Assembly (NCBI GenBank): GCA_031428975.1
Contig: JANOYR010000008.1
Span: 1-6,379 of the forward strand
Direction of reading: 5' to 3'
Source: JAAFIP01 sp031428975
GTDB lineage: Bacteria > Pseudomonadota > Gammaproteobacteria > Burkholderiales > Burkholderiaceae_C
DNA: 6,379 nucleotides
The notes beneath the pieces were generated by a model, which saw only the letters and a program-made list of their open reading frames with translations, made no database searches and was not told the DNA's origin. The position numbers and the translations under genes were made by a program. Every line of letters begins with the position of its first letter. Positions within the stretch are counted from its first letter, which is position 1. Below are positions 1 through 6,303 of this stretch, in pieces.

Positions 1-1299
1 CTTGGCTTTGCGGACTTGGGATGCTACGGCGGCCGAGATGCCACATTTGGCAAAGTCTCGCCTGTGTTAGACCAGCTGGCCGCCAACGGCATTCAGTTCA
101 CGCAGGGCTACGCCAACTCCCCCGTCTGCTCGCCCACCCGCTTCGCGCTGATGACCGCTCGCTACCAATACCGCTTGCGCGGTGCGGCAGAAGAACCCAT
201 TAACAGCAAAGCCCGCACCAGCACCACGCTGGGTTTACCGCCCGAGCACCCCACTTTGCCCTCGCTTTTGCAAAAAAGCGGCTACCACACCGCGCTCATG
301 GGCAAATGGCATCTGGGCTACCCCCCAAGCTTTGGTCCCCTGCGCTCTGGCTATGACGAATTTTTTGGGCCTATGGCGGGGGGGGTGGATTATTTCACCC
401 ACTTCTCGGGGGCAGGCGTGCACGACCTGTGGTTTGCAGAAAATGGCGCTACCGAAGAACGCGCCCAAGAGGGCTACCTGACCGATTTAATCACCCAGCA
501 CTCGGTGGAGTACATCCACCGCAAGGCGCAAGATGCGCAGTCTGGCACGCCTTTTTTCTTGAGTGTGCACTACACCGCTCCGCATTGGCCTTGGGAAACG
601 CGGGACGACCAAGCGCTGGCGCAAGAGGTGAAAAACAACCTTTTTCACCTGCATGGTGGCAATATTCACAGCTACCAGCGCATGATTCACCACATGGACG
701 AAGGCATTGGCGCTATGGTGGACAGCCTCAAAGCGCATGGCTTGGCCGACAACACCCTGCTTGTTTTCACCAGTGACAACGGCGGCGAGCGCTTTTCTGA
801 CAGCTGGCCCCTAGTGGGCGGCAAAATGGATTTGACCGAAGGCGGCATCCGCGTGCCTTGGATCGCCCATTGGCCAGCCACCATAGCGCCCGGCGGCCAA
901 AGCACACAGGTTTGCATGACCATGGACTGGTCTGCCACCCTGCTAGAGGCTGCGGGCGTGCAAGCCGATGCCCATTACCCGCTAGACGGGGTCTCGGTGC
1001 TGGACGTGCTCAAGCAGCCCCAGCACCGCTTTGAGCGCCCCCTGTATTGGCGCATGAACCACCGTGGCCAGCGGGCCATGCGCGATGGCGACTGGAAATA
1101 CCTGCGGGTCGATGGCCACGACTACCTGTTCAACATCACCGCCGATGCGCGGGAGAGGGCCAATCTGGGCAACCACCAGCCACAGCGGCTAGAGACCATG
1201 CGTGCGCAATGGGAATCATGGGAGGCCACCATGCCGCCCATTCCAGCCGATGCTACGGTGAGCTTGGGCTACAGCGCCAAAGACATGCCCCAGCGATAG
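1..1299 (+). CDS. Sulfatase (type I, formylglycine-dependent), 5' end missing
   Basis: This is a partial hydrolase of sulfate esters. Frame 1 is open from the first base, reading LGFADLGCYGG, which in this family directly follows the first Asp-Asp metal ligands; these, the start codon and any signal peptide lie outside the window. The formylglycine signature CSPTR has its Cys at 127-129, so a formylglycine-generating enzyme is needed for activation. The second signature, GYHTALMGKWHLG, is at 280-318 (Lys 304-306, His 310-312). The active-site His of APHWPW is at 583-585, the metal ligands Asp-Asn of TSDNGG at 775-780, and the Lys of GGKMDLTEGG at 823-825. The C-terminal part has the usual GDWKYLR and YLFNITAD segments. 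One oddity: the Gly that normally closes signature 1 is Ala (LMTAR). All visible catalytic residues are present, so an active enzyme is likely. The substrate (carbohydrate, aryl or other sulfate ester) cannot be told from sequence. The gene is convergent with putA, 26 bases away, with no clear terminator between them. Confidence 0.93.
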   Translation, partial: LGFADLGCYGGRDATFGKVSPVLDQLAANGIQFTQGYANSPVCSPTRFALMTARYQYRLRGAAEEPINSKARTSTTLGLPPEHPTLPSLLQKSGYHTALMGKWHLGYPPSFGPLRSGYDEFFGPMAGGVDYFTHFSGAGVHDLWFAENGATEERAQEGYLTDLITQHSVEYIHRKAQDAQSGTPFFLSVHYTAPHWPWETRDDQALAQEVKNNLFHLHGGNIHSYQRMIHHMDEGIGAMVDSLKAHGLADNTLLVFTSDNGGERFSDSWPLVGGKMDLTEGGIRVPWIAHWPATIAPGGQSTQVCMTMDWSATLLEAAGVQADAHYPLDGVSVLDVLKQPQHRFERPLYWRMNHRGQRAMRDGDWKYLRVDGHDYLFNITADARERANLGNHQPQRLETMRAQWESWEATMPPIPADATVSLGYSAKDMPQR

Positions 1300-1325
1300 A
1301 ACGCGCTAAGACACGCTGACACCCG

Positions 1326-4300
1326 CTAATGGCCGCTGGCCAGCAGCGTGGCATTGCCGCCTGCCGCTGCGGTGTTAATCGTCACCGTTTGCTCAGTGCA
1401 AAAGCGCTGTAAATAATGCGGGCCACCGGCTTTGGGCCCTGTGCCGCTTAGGCCTTGGCCACCAAAGGGCTGGCTACCGACCACCGCGCCAATCATGTTG
1501 CGGTTGATGTAGACATTGCCCATGTGGGCCGACTGCGCCAGCGCGGCGGCGCGGCTGTCGATGCGGGTTTGAATGCCCAGTGTGAGGCCATAGCCCAGCG
1601 CGTTAATCCGTGCAATCACCGCCTGCGGATCGGCCAAATCGCCGCTGCCCCAGCGCACCACTTGCAACACAGGGCCAAAAATTTCAGCATTGACAGCGTC
1701 AATGCTGTGCACTTCAAAAATACTTGGTGCTATGGTATTAATAGTGGTAGATGACCATTTAACGGCGACATTGGTCATTTTTGCTTTCAATTTCAAGCTT
1801 TCTAGGTGTTGTTGAATGCCTGTGTACGCCTCCTCGTCAATCACTGCGCCCACGTCGGTGTGCAGCAGCTGGGTGTCGCCGCACACCAGCTCGCTGGCCG
1901 CTCCCGCCACCATTTCCATGACTTTGTCGGCTATGGCCTCGTGCACACACAATAGCCGCAGTGCCGAGCAGCGCTGGCCTGCGGATTTGAAGGCCGACTG
2001 GATCACCGCGTCGCAGACCTGTTCGGGCAGGGCGCTGCTGTCCACCAGCATGGCATTGATCCCGCCTGTTTCGGCGATCAGTGCGGCAATCGGCCCGTCT
2101 TTGGCGGCAAGCGCCCGGTTGATGATTTTGGCCACCTGCGTAGAACCTGTAAAAACCACGCCTGCTACATCAGGCAGCGCCACCAAACCCGCACCCACCG
2201 TCTCACCAGCGCCATGGAAACACTGCAACACGTCGGGTGGCACACCGCATGCGTGCAGGATTTTCACCATTTCAAAGGCAATAGCAGGCGTTTGCTCGGC
2301 GGGTTTGGCCAACACGGCATTGCCAGTGACCAAGGCCGCAGCCACTTGGCCTGTGAATATAGCCAGCGGAAAATTCCAGGGGCTGATGCACACCCAAGTG
2401 CCGCGTGGGCGCAAACTGAGGGTGTTGGTCTCGCCCGTGACGCCTACGCACACCTGCGGCTGCATGCTACGCTCCGCCTCTGTAGCGTAGTAGCGCAAAA
2501 AGTCCACCGCCTCGCGCACCTCGCCTAAAGCGTCGGCCCAGGTTTTGAAGGCTTCTTTGACCAGCAGGGCGCAGAATTGGGGGGTTTGCAATTCCAACGC
2601 ATCAGCGGCACGGCGCAAAATGTTGGCACGTTCGCCAACCGCCAAATTACTCCAATTTTTATAGCTAACTATGGCGTTATTGCTGCGATACTGCATGTTT
2701 TCGATCCGCATGGTTTCAGTGGCTGCAACATGTGGCACGGGCGTATTGGCCAAAGCCGCTACAAAGGGCGCACGCATGTCGGGCGATGCCAAATCAATGC
2801 CCGCGCTGTTGGGGCGCTCTGCGCCAAACAATGCGGGCGGCAGCGGCAGGCTTTGTGTGTGGTTGGCATACAACGGCGATGTCAGCAGCACATCCATGCC
2901 CACCGATTCGTCGGTTAGCTGGTGCACAAAGGATGAATTTGCGCCGTTTTCTAAGAGGCGGCGCACCAAATACGCCAGCAGGTCACGGTGCGCCCCCACA
3001 GGGGCATAAATGCGCAGCGGCACAGCGCTGCCCTGCATGGCCTCGCGGTACACGCCCTCGCCCATGCCGTGTAAGCGTTGCAACTCATAACGTGCCCCCA
3101 CGCTTGCCACTGCGTGTGCTGCGCTGCCCCCCACGGGGGTGCGGCCTTCGCTTGAGGCGGCTCGGCGCTCGTCCTGTGCCCCCACGGGGGCTCTCGCACT
3201 TGCCATCTGATGTATAGCCGCAATCGTGCCCGCATTGTGCGTTGCAAACTGCGGATATATACAGTCAGATGCCGCGAGCAGGGCGCGGGCGCAGGCTAGG
3301 TAGCTCACATCGGTGTGGTTTTTTTGGGTGAATACGGGGTAATGCGCCAAGCCCAGTTCTTGGGCGCGCTTGATTTCTGCGTCCCAATACGCACCTTTGA
3401 CCAAGCGGCACATCAGCTGCACGCGGTGCTTGCGTGCAAGGCCCACCACATGCGCTACCAGCTCTAGGGCGCGGGTTTGGTAGGCTTGCAGGGCCAGGCC
3501 AAAGCCCGTCCAACCCGGAAAATGCTGCGCCACCCGCGCCAGCAGGGCCTCAAATACGTCCAAAGAAAGCTCCAAGCGCTCGACTTCTTCGGCATCAATG
3601 GTTAGGTTGAGCCCCGCGCGCGCGGCGCATTCGCACAGTTGCCACACGCGCGGCACCAGCTCGGCCATCACCCGCTCTTGTTGGCTCCACTCATAGCGCG
3701 GATGCAAGGCAGACAGCTTGATGCTGATGCCGTCGCGCTGGCGTGGGCGCAGGTCGGGCCCATCGCCCTGCACACTGGCAGGCCCAGAGCTTAAGGTTTT
3801 TGGGGCATATGTCACCGTCATATGGTCATAGTTAGCTATTGAATTTATAGCATTTAGATACGATGCAAAATACAGATCAGCATCGCGCTGGGTGCGTGCG
3901 CCCTCGCCCAGCATGTCAAAACTGTAGCACGGCGCGGCTGCGCCCACAGGTGTTTTTTTGCGGGCGGAGCTAGCCACCTGCAAGGCCTCGCCAATGCTTT
4001 GTCCCAACACAAACTGTTTGCCCAGCAACTGCACCGCCCGCAGGGTGGCGGCCACCACGGTTTTGGCCCCCAACTTGGCCATGAGACTGGGTGTGGTTTC
4101 GTTTTCGGGCAAAAAATGCTTGGCGCTGATGATGGCCGCGCTCGACAAGCGCGCCAACACCGCCTCCGACGCGCCGCCAAAATCTGCCCTGCCCAACTGG
4201 TCTGCCGTGAGGGCAATGGCGGTAGGCGCATCGGGCACGCGCAGCAGCGCCTCGGCCAAACGCATCAAAGCCAAGCCCTCGGCACTGGAAATTGGGTATT

Positions 4301-4475
4301 CCTTGAGCAAACTCTCCATGGCCCAAAAAGGCGGTGGGTTGCGCCGTACGGCCTGCACCCAAGGCGTGGCCGTTTGCTGCACGGCAGTCCAATCTAAGGC
4401 GGTATGCAAGGCATCCAAGCACTTGGGTACAATCAAAGTCTCTGGGCGGTAGGGGTTGGGTAGGCGCTGTTTCAT
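1326..4475 (-). CDS. putA: Bifunctional proline dehydrogenase / L-glutamate-gamma-semialdehyde dehydrogenase (PutA)
   Basis: PutA oxidises L-proline to P5C with FAD and then glutamate semialdehyde to glutamate with NAD+. It is usually a peripheral membrane enzyme delivering electrons to quinone. Numbered from ATG 4475 (1049 residues), the proline dehydrogenase barrel spans about 45-530. It has Lys253 (SIKLSALHPRYE), Asp294 (TIDAEE), Tyr490 (RIYAPVG), Tyr502, and Arg505-Arg506 with Glu509 (RRLLENGAN). The aldehyde dehydrogenase part spans about 580-1020, with Asn701 (SPWNFPL), Glu802 (AETGGINAM) and Cys836 (SAGQRCSALR). There is no ribbon-helix-helix domain, so it should not autoregulate as E. 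coli PutA does. The reading frame extends to ATG 4520 (1064 residues) and TTG 4523. I prefer 4475 because the extra residues are AT-rich and non-conserved in appearance, and 4520 lies inside a palindrome; neither start has a good Shine-Dalgarno. Odd features are an apparent in-frame GC-rich insertion around residues 425-460 and AT-rich repeat-derived patches around 208-223, 596-610 and 902-916. Confidence 0.95.
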   Translation of the reverse strand: MKQRLPNPYRPETLIVPKCLDALHTALDWTAVQQTATPWVQAVRRNPPPFWAMESLLKEYPISSAEGLALMRLAEALLRVPDAPTAIALTADQLGRADFGGASEAVLARLSSAAIISAKHFLPENETTPSLMAKLGAKTVVAATLRAVQLLGKQFVLGQSIGEALQVASSARKKTPVGAAAPCYSFDMLGEGARTQRDADLYFASYLNAINSIANYDHMTVTYAPKTLSSGPASVQGDGPDLRPRQRDGISIKLSALHPRYEWSQQERVMAELVPRVWQLCECAARAGLNLTIDAEEVERLELSLDVFEALLARVAQHFPGWTGFGLALQAYQTRALELVAHVVGLARKHRVQLMCRLVKGAYWDAEIKRAQELGLAHYPVFTQKNHTDVSYLACARALLAASDCIYPQFATHNAGTIAAIHQMASARAPVGAQDERRAASSEGRTPVGGSAAHAVASVGARYELQRLHGMGEGVYREAMQGSAVPLRIYAPVGAHRDLLAYLVRRLLENGANSSFVHQLTDESVGMDVLLTSPLYANHTQSLPLPPALFGAERPNSAGIDLASPDMRAPFVAALANTPVPHVAATETMRIENMQYRSNNAIVSYKNWSNLAVGERANILRRAADALELQTPQFCALLVKEAFKTWADALGEVREAVDFLRYYATEAERSMQPQVCVGVTGETNTLSLRPRGTWVCISPWNFPLAIFTGQVAAALVTGNAVLAKPAEQTPAIAFEMVKILHACGVPPDVLQCFHGAGETVGAGLVALPDVAGVVFTGSTQVAKIINRALAAKDGPIAALIAETGGINAMLVDSSALPEQVCDAVIQSAFKSAGQRCSALRLLCVHEAIADKVMEMVAGAASELVCGDTQLLHTDVGAVIDEEAYTGIQQHLESLKLKAKMTNVAVKWSSTTINTIAPSIFEVHSIDAVNAEIFGPVLQVVRWGSGDLADPQAVIARINALGYGLTLGIQTRIDSRAAALAQSAHMGNVYINRNMIGAVVGSQPFGGQGLSGTGPKAGGPHYLQRFCTEQTVTINTAAAGGNATLLASGH
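1728..1771 (+). repeat. 44-base dispersed repeat, copy 1 (inside putA, antisense to it)
   Basis: On the + strand this block reads TGCTAT, then 17 bases, then ATGACCAT..ACGG.GACAT. It aligns without gaps to the reverse complement of 3809-3852, with 30 of 44 positions identical by hand count; the last 21 positions match at 18. It is AT-rich compared with the surrounding putA sequence and encodes a loop of the aldehyde dehydrogenase domain (about residues 902-916, NVAVKWSSTTINTIA) before the conserved EIFGPVLQVVRW. The protein length here looks normal, so this may be replacement rather than net insertion. Confidence 0.6.
2648..2691 (+). repeat. 44-base dispersed repeat, weak copy (inside putA, antisense to it)
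   Basis: The central 13 bases ATAGCTAACTATG (2661-2673) are identical to the reverse complement of 3827-3839 and sit at the same offset in the 44-base unit. The flanks match only partly, for example TACTCC for TGCTAT and GATAC for GACAT at the end. The block encodes YRSNNAIVSYKNW in the linker between the two catalytic domains, about residues 596-610, where sequence constraint is low. It is the least certain member of the set. Confidence 0.4.
3096..3203 (-). repeat. GC-rich repeat apparently inserted in frame in the proline dehydrogenase domain
   Basis: The stretch holds two copies of CCCCCACGGGGG (3128-3139 and 3179-3190) plus a partial one near 3095-3102, on either side of CTTGAGGCGGCTCGGCG. 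This pattern resembles GC-rich dispersed repeats I recall from Comamonadaceae genomes. It encodes a low-complexity segment (APVGAQDERRAASSEGRTPV...) lying between conserved ATHNAGTIAAIHQMA and YELQRLHGMGE, where PutA proteins normally have only a short joint. The spacing from the Asp of TIDAEE to the Tyr of RIYAPVG is 196 residues here. It is 170 in E. coli (Asp370 to Tyr540, from memory), a net gain of 26. Edges are approximate. The frame stays open through the repeat. Confidence 0.65.
3809..3852 (-). repeat. 44-base dispersed repeat, copy 2 (inside putA, same sense)
   Basis: The - strand reads TGCTATAAATTCAATAGC and ends GACGGTGACAT. By hand count it matches the left arm of the downstream foldback (5965-6008) at 33 of 44 positions without gaps, and copy 1 in putA at 30 of 44. 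A looser match to the right arm extends over about 50 bases. It encodes INSIANYDHMTVTY, about residues 208-223 of PutA, just before the GISIKLSALHPRYE motif, in a segment that normally varies between homologues. An AT-rich island in a GC-rich gene supports acquisition. Confidence 0.65.
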
Positions 4476-4515
4476 GGGGGATTGGTCTTCACTTAAGTTT
4501 GAATATTTACTTATT

Positions 4516-4538
4516 TTCATCAAATTTAATTGTATGAA
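4516..4538. promoter_or_regulatory. AT-rich palindrome upstream of putA, candidate Lrp-type operator
   Basis: The site is TTCAT and ATGAA flanking a core of AATT-T-AATT centred on 4527; 9 of 11 base pairs are symmetric around the central T. Lrp/AsnC proteins bind AT-rich dyads of this general kind, and an Lrp-family gene lies at 5277. The site is 41-63 bases upstream of putA ATG 4475, a sensible regulatory position; if ATG 4520 were the true start it would overlap the start codon. The palindrome is directly visible, while its function and ligand are inferred. Confidence 0.5.
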
Positions 4539-4547
4539 TCACCAAAA

Positions 4548-4557
4548 TAAGCGCTTA
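4548..4557. promoter_or_regulatory. Second short palindrome in the divergent intergenic region
   Basis: TAAGCGCTTA is a perfect 10-base palindrome, 31-32 bases (about three helical turns) centre to centre from the larger AT-rich palindrome at 4516-4538. It could be an additional operator half or a separate site. A 10-base palindrome can also occur by chance. Confidence 0.25.
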
Positions 4558-4570
4558 GCTCCGCATTAAT

Positions 4571-4591
4571 CGCCTTAAAAACGCCTTAAAA
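4571..4591 (+). repeat. Tandem CGCCTTAAAA repeat spaced 11 bases
   Basis: CGCCTTAAAA occurs at 4571-4580 and again at 4582-4591, one helical turn apart, directly upstream of the probable promoter of the + strand gene at 4616. In-phase A-tracts of this kind can bend DNA or form a regulator binding site. No known motif is recognised. Confidence 0.4.
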
Positions 4592-4596
4592 AAGTT

Positions 4597-4602
4597 TATA
4601 TT
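4597..4602 (+). promoter_or_regulatory. Candidate -10 box for the gene at 4616
   Basis: TATATT resembles a sigma-70 -10 element, but no good -35 box is found 16-18 bases upstream. If used, transcription would begin about 6-8 bases before ATG 4616, giving an almost leaderless message. That would fit the absence of any Shine-Dalgarno sequence before this start. Confidence 0.3.
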
Positions 4603-4615
4603 TCAATCCGCCTAC

Positions 4616-5236
4616 ATGCGCACGATTGCTTCTGTTTACCAGCTCACCCCGCTCGGCCAGCGCTGCGCTGCGGGTTTAGGCGCAAGCGTGCGGCCCGACT
4701 TACACCACATTCTTCTTGCGGTAGATGGCAAGCGCGGCTCGCGCACCTTGGTACAGCATTTTGCTTTTTTGGGCGATGTTTCCGCCATGTTGGTTGAGCT
4801 GGAAAACATGCAGCTCATTGCCGCCGCCATGCAAGACACGCCGCCCGATGCCAACTACGAAGCCACACGCCCCGCCTCGCTCGATGTTCTAGAGTTCGAG
4901 GAAACCATGGCCTACAACACGGGGCCAGCCTCGTTGGCCTTTCCTGCATATGCGCCCAAACTGGCGGGGGTTAAAAGCAGCAATCCGGCCCAAGTACTGC
5001 ACAGCATCCGCACCCGCGAGGTCTGCGAGATGATGACCCAGTTCATCTTGTTGTACCTTCCAGAAAACGCCTTTGACGAATTGGCCGATTTAGAGCGGAT
5101 TGAGACCAGTAGCCATTTGTTGGCCTATTTGTCGCATTACCAAGAGCTGGTGCAGGCCGCAGGTGCTGCGGGCAGCAAGCATTTGGCCGAATTGGATGAG
5201 CGCATCCAAGAGCTGCTTAGCGCCCTACACCGTTAG
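4616..5236 (+). CDS. Hypothetical protein of 206 residues between putA and the Lrp-type gene
   Basis: I do not recognise a named family. The protein is soluble in appearance, with no signal peptide and no membrane segment. Residues about 27-68 (RPDLHHILLAVDGKRGSRTL through LVELENMQLI) resemble the small winged-helix pattern 'dG.rt...l......v..ll.eLe..gLI' found in several proteobacterial regulatory proteins; this is a weak structural guess. A less ordered middle part follows (about 72-130, rich in Pro, Ala and Thr). The C-terminal part (about 133-205) is predicted mostly helical and ends in a heptad-like stretch, HLAELDERIQELLSALHR, that could form a coiled coil or dimer contact. ATG 4616 has no Shine-Dalgarno. 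The gene lies 40 bases upstream of the Lrp-type gene on the same strand and diverges from putA, so the two + strand genes may be co-transcribed. Composition and frame use look like a real gene; function is unknown. Confidence 0.8.
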   Translation: MRTIASVYQLTPLGQRCAAGLGASVRPDLHHILLAVDGKRGSRTLVQHFAFLGDVSAMLVELENMQLIAAAMQDTPPDANYEATRPASLDVLEFEETMAYNTGPASLAFPAYAPKLAGVKSSNPAQVLHSIRTREVCEMMTQFILLYLPENAFDELADLERIETSSHLLAYLSHYQELVQAAGAAGSKHLAELDERIQELLSALHR

Positions 5237-5276
5237 CAATGTTGCTATTCAATTTGCCACAAAGCAACCATGCACC

Positions 5277-5756
5277 ATGACCGAGCCCACTGAAACGCTC
5301 GACAAAATCGACCGCAAAATACTGGCCACGCTCCAACTAGACGGCCGCATGAGCAACTTGCAATTGGCGCAAACCGTAGCGCTCTCGCCCACCGCTGCGC
5401 TGGCGCGCACCCAGCGCCTGCAGCGCAGCGGCTACATATTGGGCTACGAGGCACGCCTGAATCCGGCCAAGCTGGGGCTGCATTTGACGGTGTTTGTCGA
5501 GGTTTTGCTAGACCGCACCACGCCCAATGTGTTCCACGCCTTTGCGGCGGCGGTGCAGGCGCGTGCCGAAATCATGGAGTGCCACATGGTGGCGGGGGGC
5601 TTTGACTACCTGCTCAAAACCCGCATGCGCGACATGGCCGCTTACCGCGAATTTGCAGGAAGCGTGCTCTGGCAGCTGCCAGGCGTGCGCGAAACCCGCA
5701 CCTATGCCGTGATGGAAGAAGTCAAGTCAGGCACACGGCTGAATGTGCTGGACTAG
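5277..5756 (+). CDS. Lrp/AsnC-family transcriptional regulator, probably PutR-like
   Basis: The 159-residue protein has the full Lrp/AsnC layout and usual length. The N-terminal helix-turn-helix covers about residues 8-60 (LDKIDRKILATLQLDGRMSN, then LAQTVALSPTAALARTQRLQ). It is followed by an RAM ligand-binding and oligomerisation domain at about 66-150, with the family hallmark VAGGFDYLLKTRMRDM and the ending LPGVRETRTYAVMEEVK. ATG 5277 is chosen because homology begins directly after it; the open frame continues upstream to 5100, but that part overlaps the preceding gene in another frame and has no family character. Lrp-type regulators beside or divergent from putA are known in Alphaproteobacteria (PutR, proline-responsive activators) and are common near betaproteobacterial putA. 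The role in controlling putA is therefore likely but inferred; regulation of another amino-acid pathway is the main alternative. There is no obvious Shine-Dalgarno. Confidence 0.92.
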   Translation: MTEPTETLDKIDRKILATLQLDGRMSNLQLAQTVALSPTAALARTQRLQRSGYILGYEARLNPAKLGLHLTVFVEVLLDRTTPNVFHAFAAAVQARAEIMECHMVAGGFDYLLKTRMRDMAAYREFAGSVLWQLPGVRETRTYAVMEEVKSGTRLNVLD

Positions 5757-5790
5757 GGTTTGTCTTAATACTGTTCCCTAGGGGGTTTTT
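5753..5790 (+). terminator. Weak possible terminator overlapping the Lrp-type stop codon
   Basis: CTAGGG (5753-5758, including part of the stop codon) can pair with CCCTAG (5776-5781) across a 17-base loop. The stem is followed by GGGG and five T residues. The stem is only 6 pairs and the loop is long, so this would be a weak intrinsic terminator at best. The larger hairpin at 5822-5911 lacks a T tract but could also block the transcript. Confidence 0.25.
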
Positions 5791-5821
5791 GCTTGACTTT
5801 TGAAACTGCTTGTTCTGGTGC

Positions 5822-5911
5822 GCCCGAGCAGCTTATTGGCTCTGCCGCCGCTCCCTCATGGCGGACATACCGCAAATCGGTCGGACGGCAGAGCCAATAA
5901 GCTGCTCGGGC
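5822..5911. repeat. Perfect 26-base-pair hairpin at the left end of the foldback
   Basis: Bases 5822-5847 (starting GCCCGAGCAGC) are the exact reverse complement of 5886-5911, around a 38-base loop (5848-5885). The loop contains a small inner stem, CCGC at 5848-5851 with GCGG at 5861-5864. The outer arm ends sharply at 5822, since the sequence to its left is not mirrored beyond 5911. That suggests the left boundary of the element. No T tract follows, so it is not a standard terminator. Confidence 0.85.
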
Positions 5912-5964
5912 TATGCTCGCATTTAGGTTTTAATACTGAAATCAACCGCTTTTAGTGTTGTATT

Positions 5965-6008
5965 AACTATGAAATTAGTAGCAGACTATGACCTTTTGAC
6001 CGTGACAT
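5965..6008 (+). repeat. 44-base dispersed repeat in left arm of foldback
   Basis: This block includes AATTAGTAGCAGACTATGAC and ends CCGTGACAT. It matches the putA copy at 3809-3852 (reverse complement) at 33 of 44 and the right arm copy at 32 of 44, all without gaps. Confidence 0.65.
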
Positions 6009-6111
6009 CTGCACTTTTTTTCAAAAGTACATGCCGTGGCTAATGACTCTCCAAACACCTTAACAGCTCGCTCTGCTGCAACCAAGCACTGCGGCTAACG
6101 CGCTCTGTGCC

Positions 6112-6138
6112 AAGTCTGTGGCAGGTTCGCACAGACTT
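6112..6138. repeat. Central hairpin of the foldback
   Basis: AAGTCTGTG (6112-6120) pairs exactly with CACAGACTT (6130-6138) around a 9-base loop. It lies at the symmetry centre of the large inverted repeat. Mirrored flanks outside it (TAACGCGC on the left, GCGCTA on the right) are interrupted by an extra block on the left. Confidence 0.7.
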
Positions 6139-6232
6139 AGTCGCGCTACGGCTAAGCGAGCGTTGTGCCGCAGGGCGGGGTGTTGTGGCAGTTTTTGGCT
6201 GCGGTTAGTACCTTCTATGGCTAAAAGTGCTG

Positions 6233-6276
6233 TTGTCACCGTAAAAACATCATAGTACGCTACATATTTAATAGCA
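6233..6276 (-). repeat. 44-base dispersed repeat in right arm of foldback
   Basis: On the - strand this starts TGCTATTAAATATGTAGC and ends TTACGGTGACAA. It is the mirror partner of 5965-6008 and is also related to the putA copies. Confidence 0.65.
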
Positions 6277-6303
6277 TATACAGTGTAAAACACGACTGAT
6301 TTG

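Noticed and set aside
1816..2490. Long + strand open frame of 224 codons opposite putA
   Set aside because: It is the antisense shadow of the GC-rich aldehyde dehydrogenase coding region, with low-complexity Ser/Thr/Ala content and no family resemblance.
2577..2720. Suspicion that the N-terminal strand of the aldehyde dehydrogenase domain was deleted
   Set aside because: From conserved flanks (RAPFVAAL to GERANILRRAADALE) the length appears similar to what I recall of Comamonadaceae PutA; the segment is diverged and AT-rich but probably not shortened.
5100..5276. Upstream extension of the Lrp-type frame to 5100
   Set aside because: The added residues overlap the preceding gene in a different frame and do not resemble the family; the helix-turn-helix region begins right after ATG 5277.
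5822..5911. Reading the long hairpin as an intrinsic terminator for the Lrp-type gene
   Set aside because: A 26-pair stem with a 38-base loop and no following T tract is atypical, and the same sequence recurs inverted at 6304-6379, which points to a repeat element.
5765..5938. Nine-base direct repeat TTAATACTG at 5765-5773 and 5930-5938, as a target duplication
   Set aside because: The second copy lies inside the arm of the foldback, not at its boundary, and a 9-base AT-rich match at this distance is not convincing.
6060..6210. Possible integron attC site, because TAAC and GTTAG words flank a hairpin
   Set aside because: There is no proper pair of RYYYAAC and GTTRRRY core boxes, the hairpin is part of a much longer mirror, and no cassette gene or integrase is present.
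6060..6293. Open frame of 77 codons on the - strand inside the foldback
   Set aside because: It runs across the symmetry centre and the repeat arms, resembles no family, has no ribosome binding site, and its sequence is explained by the inverted repeat.
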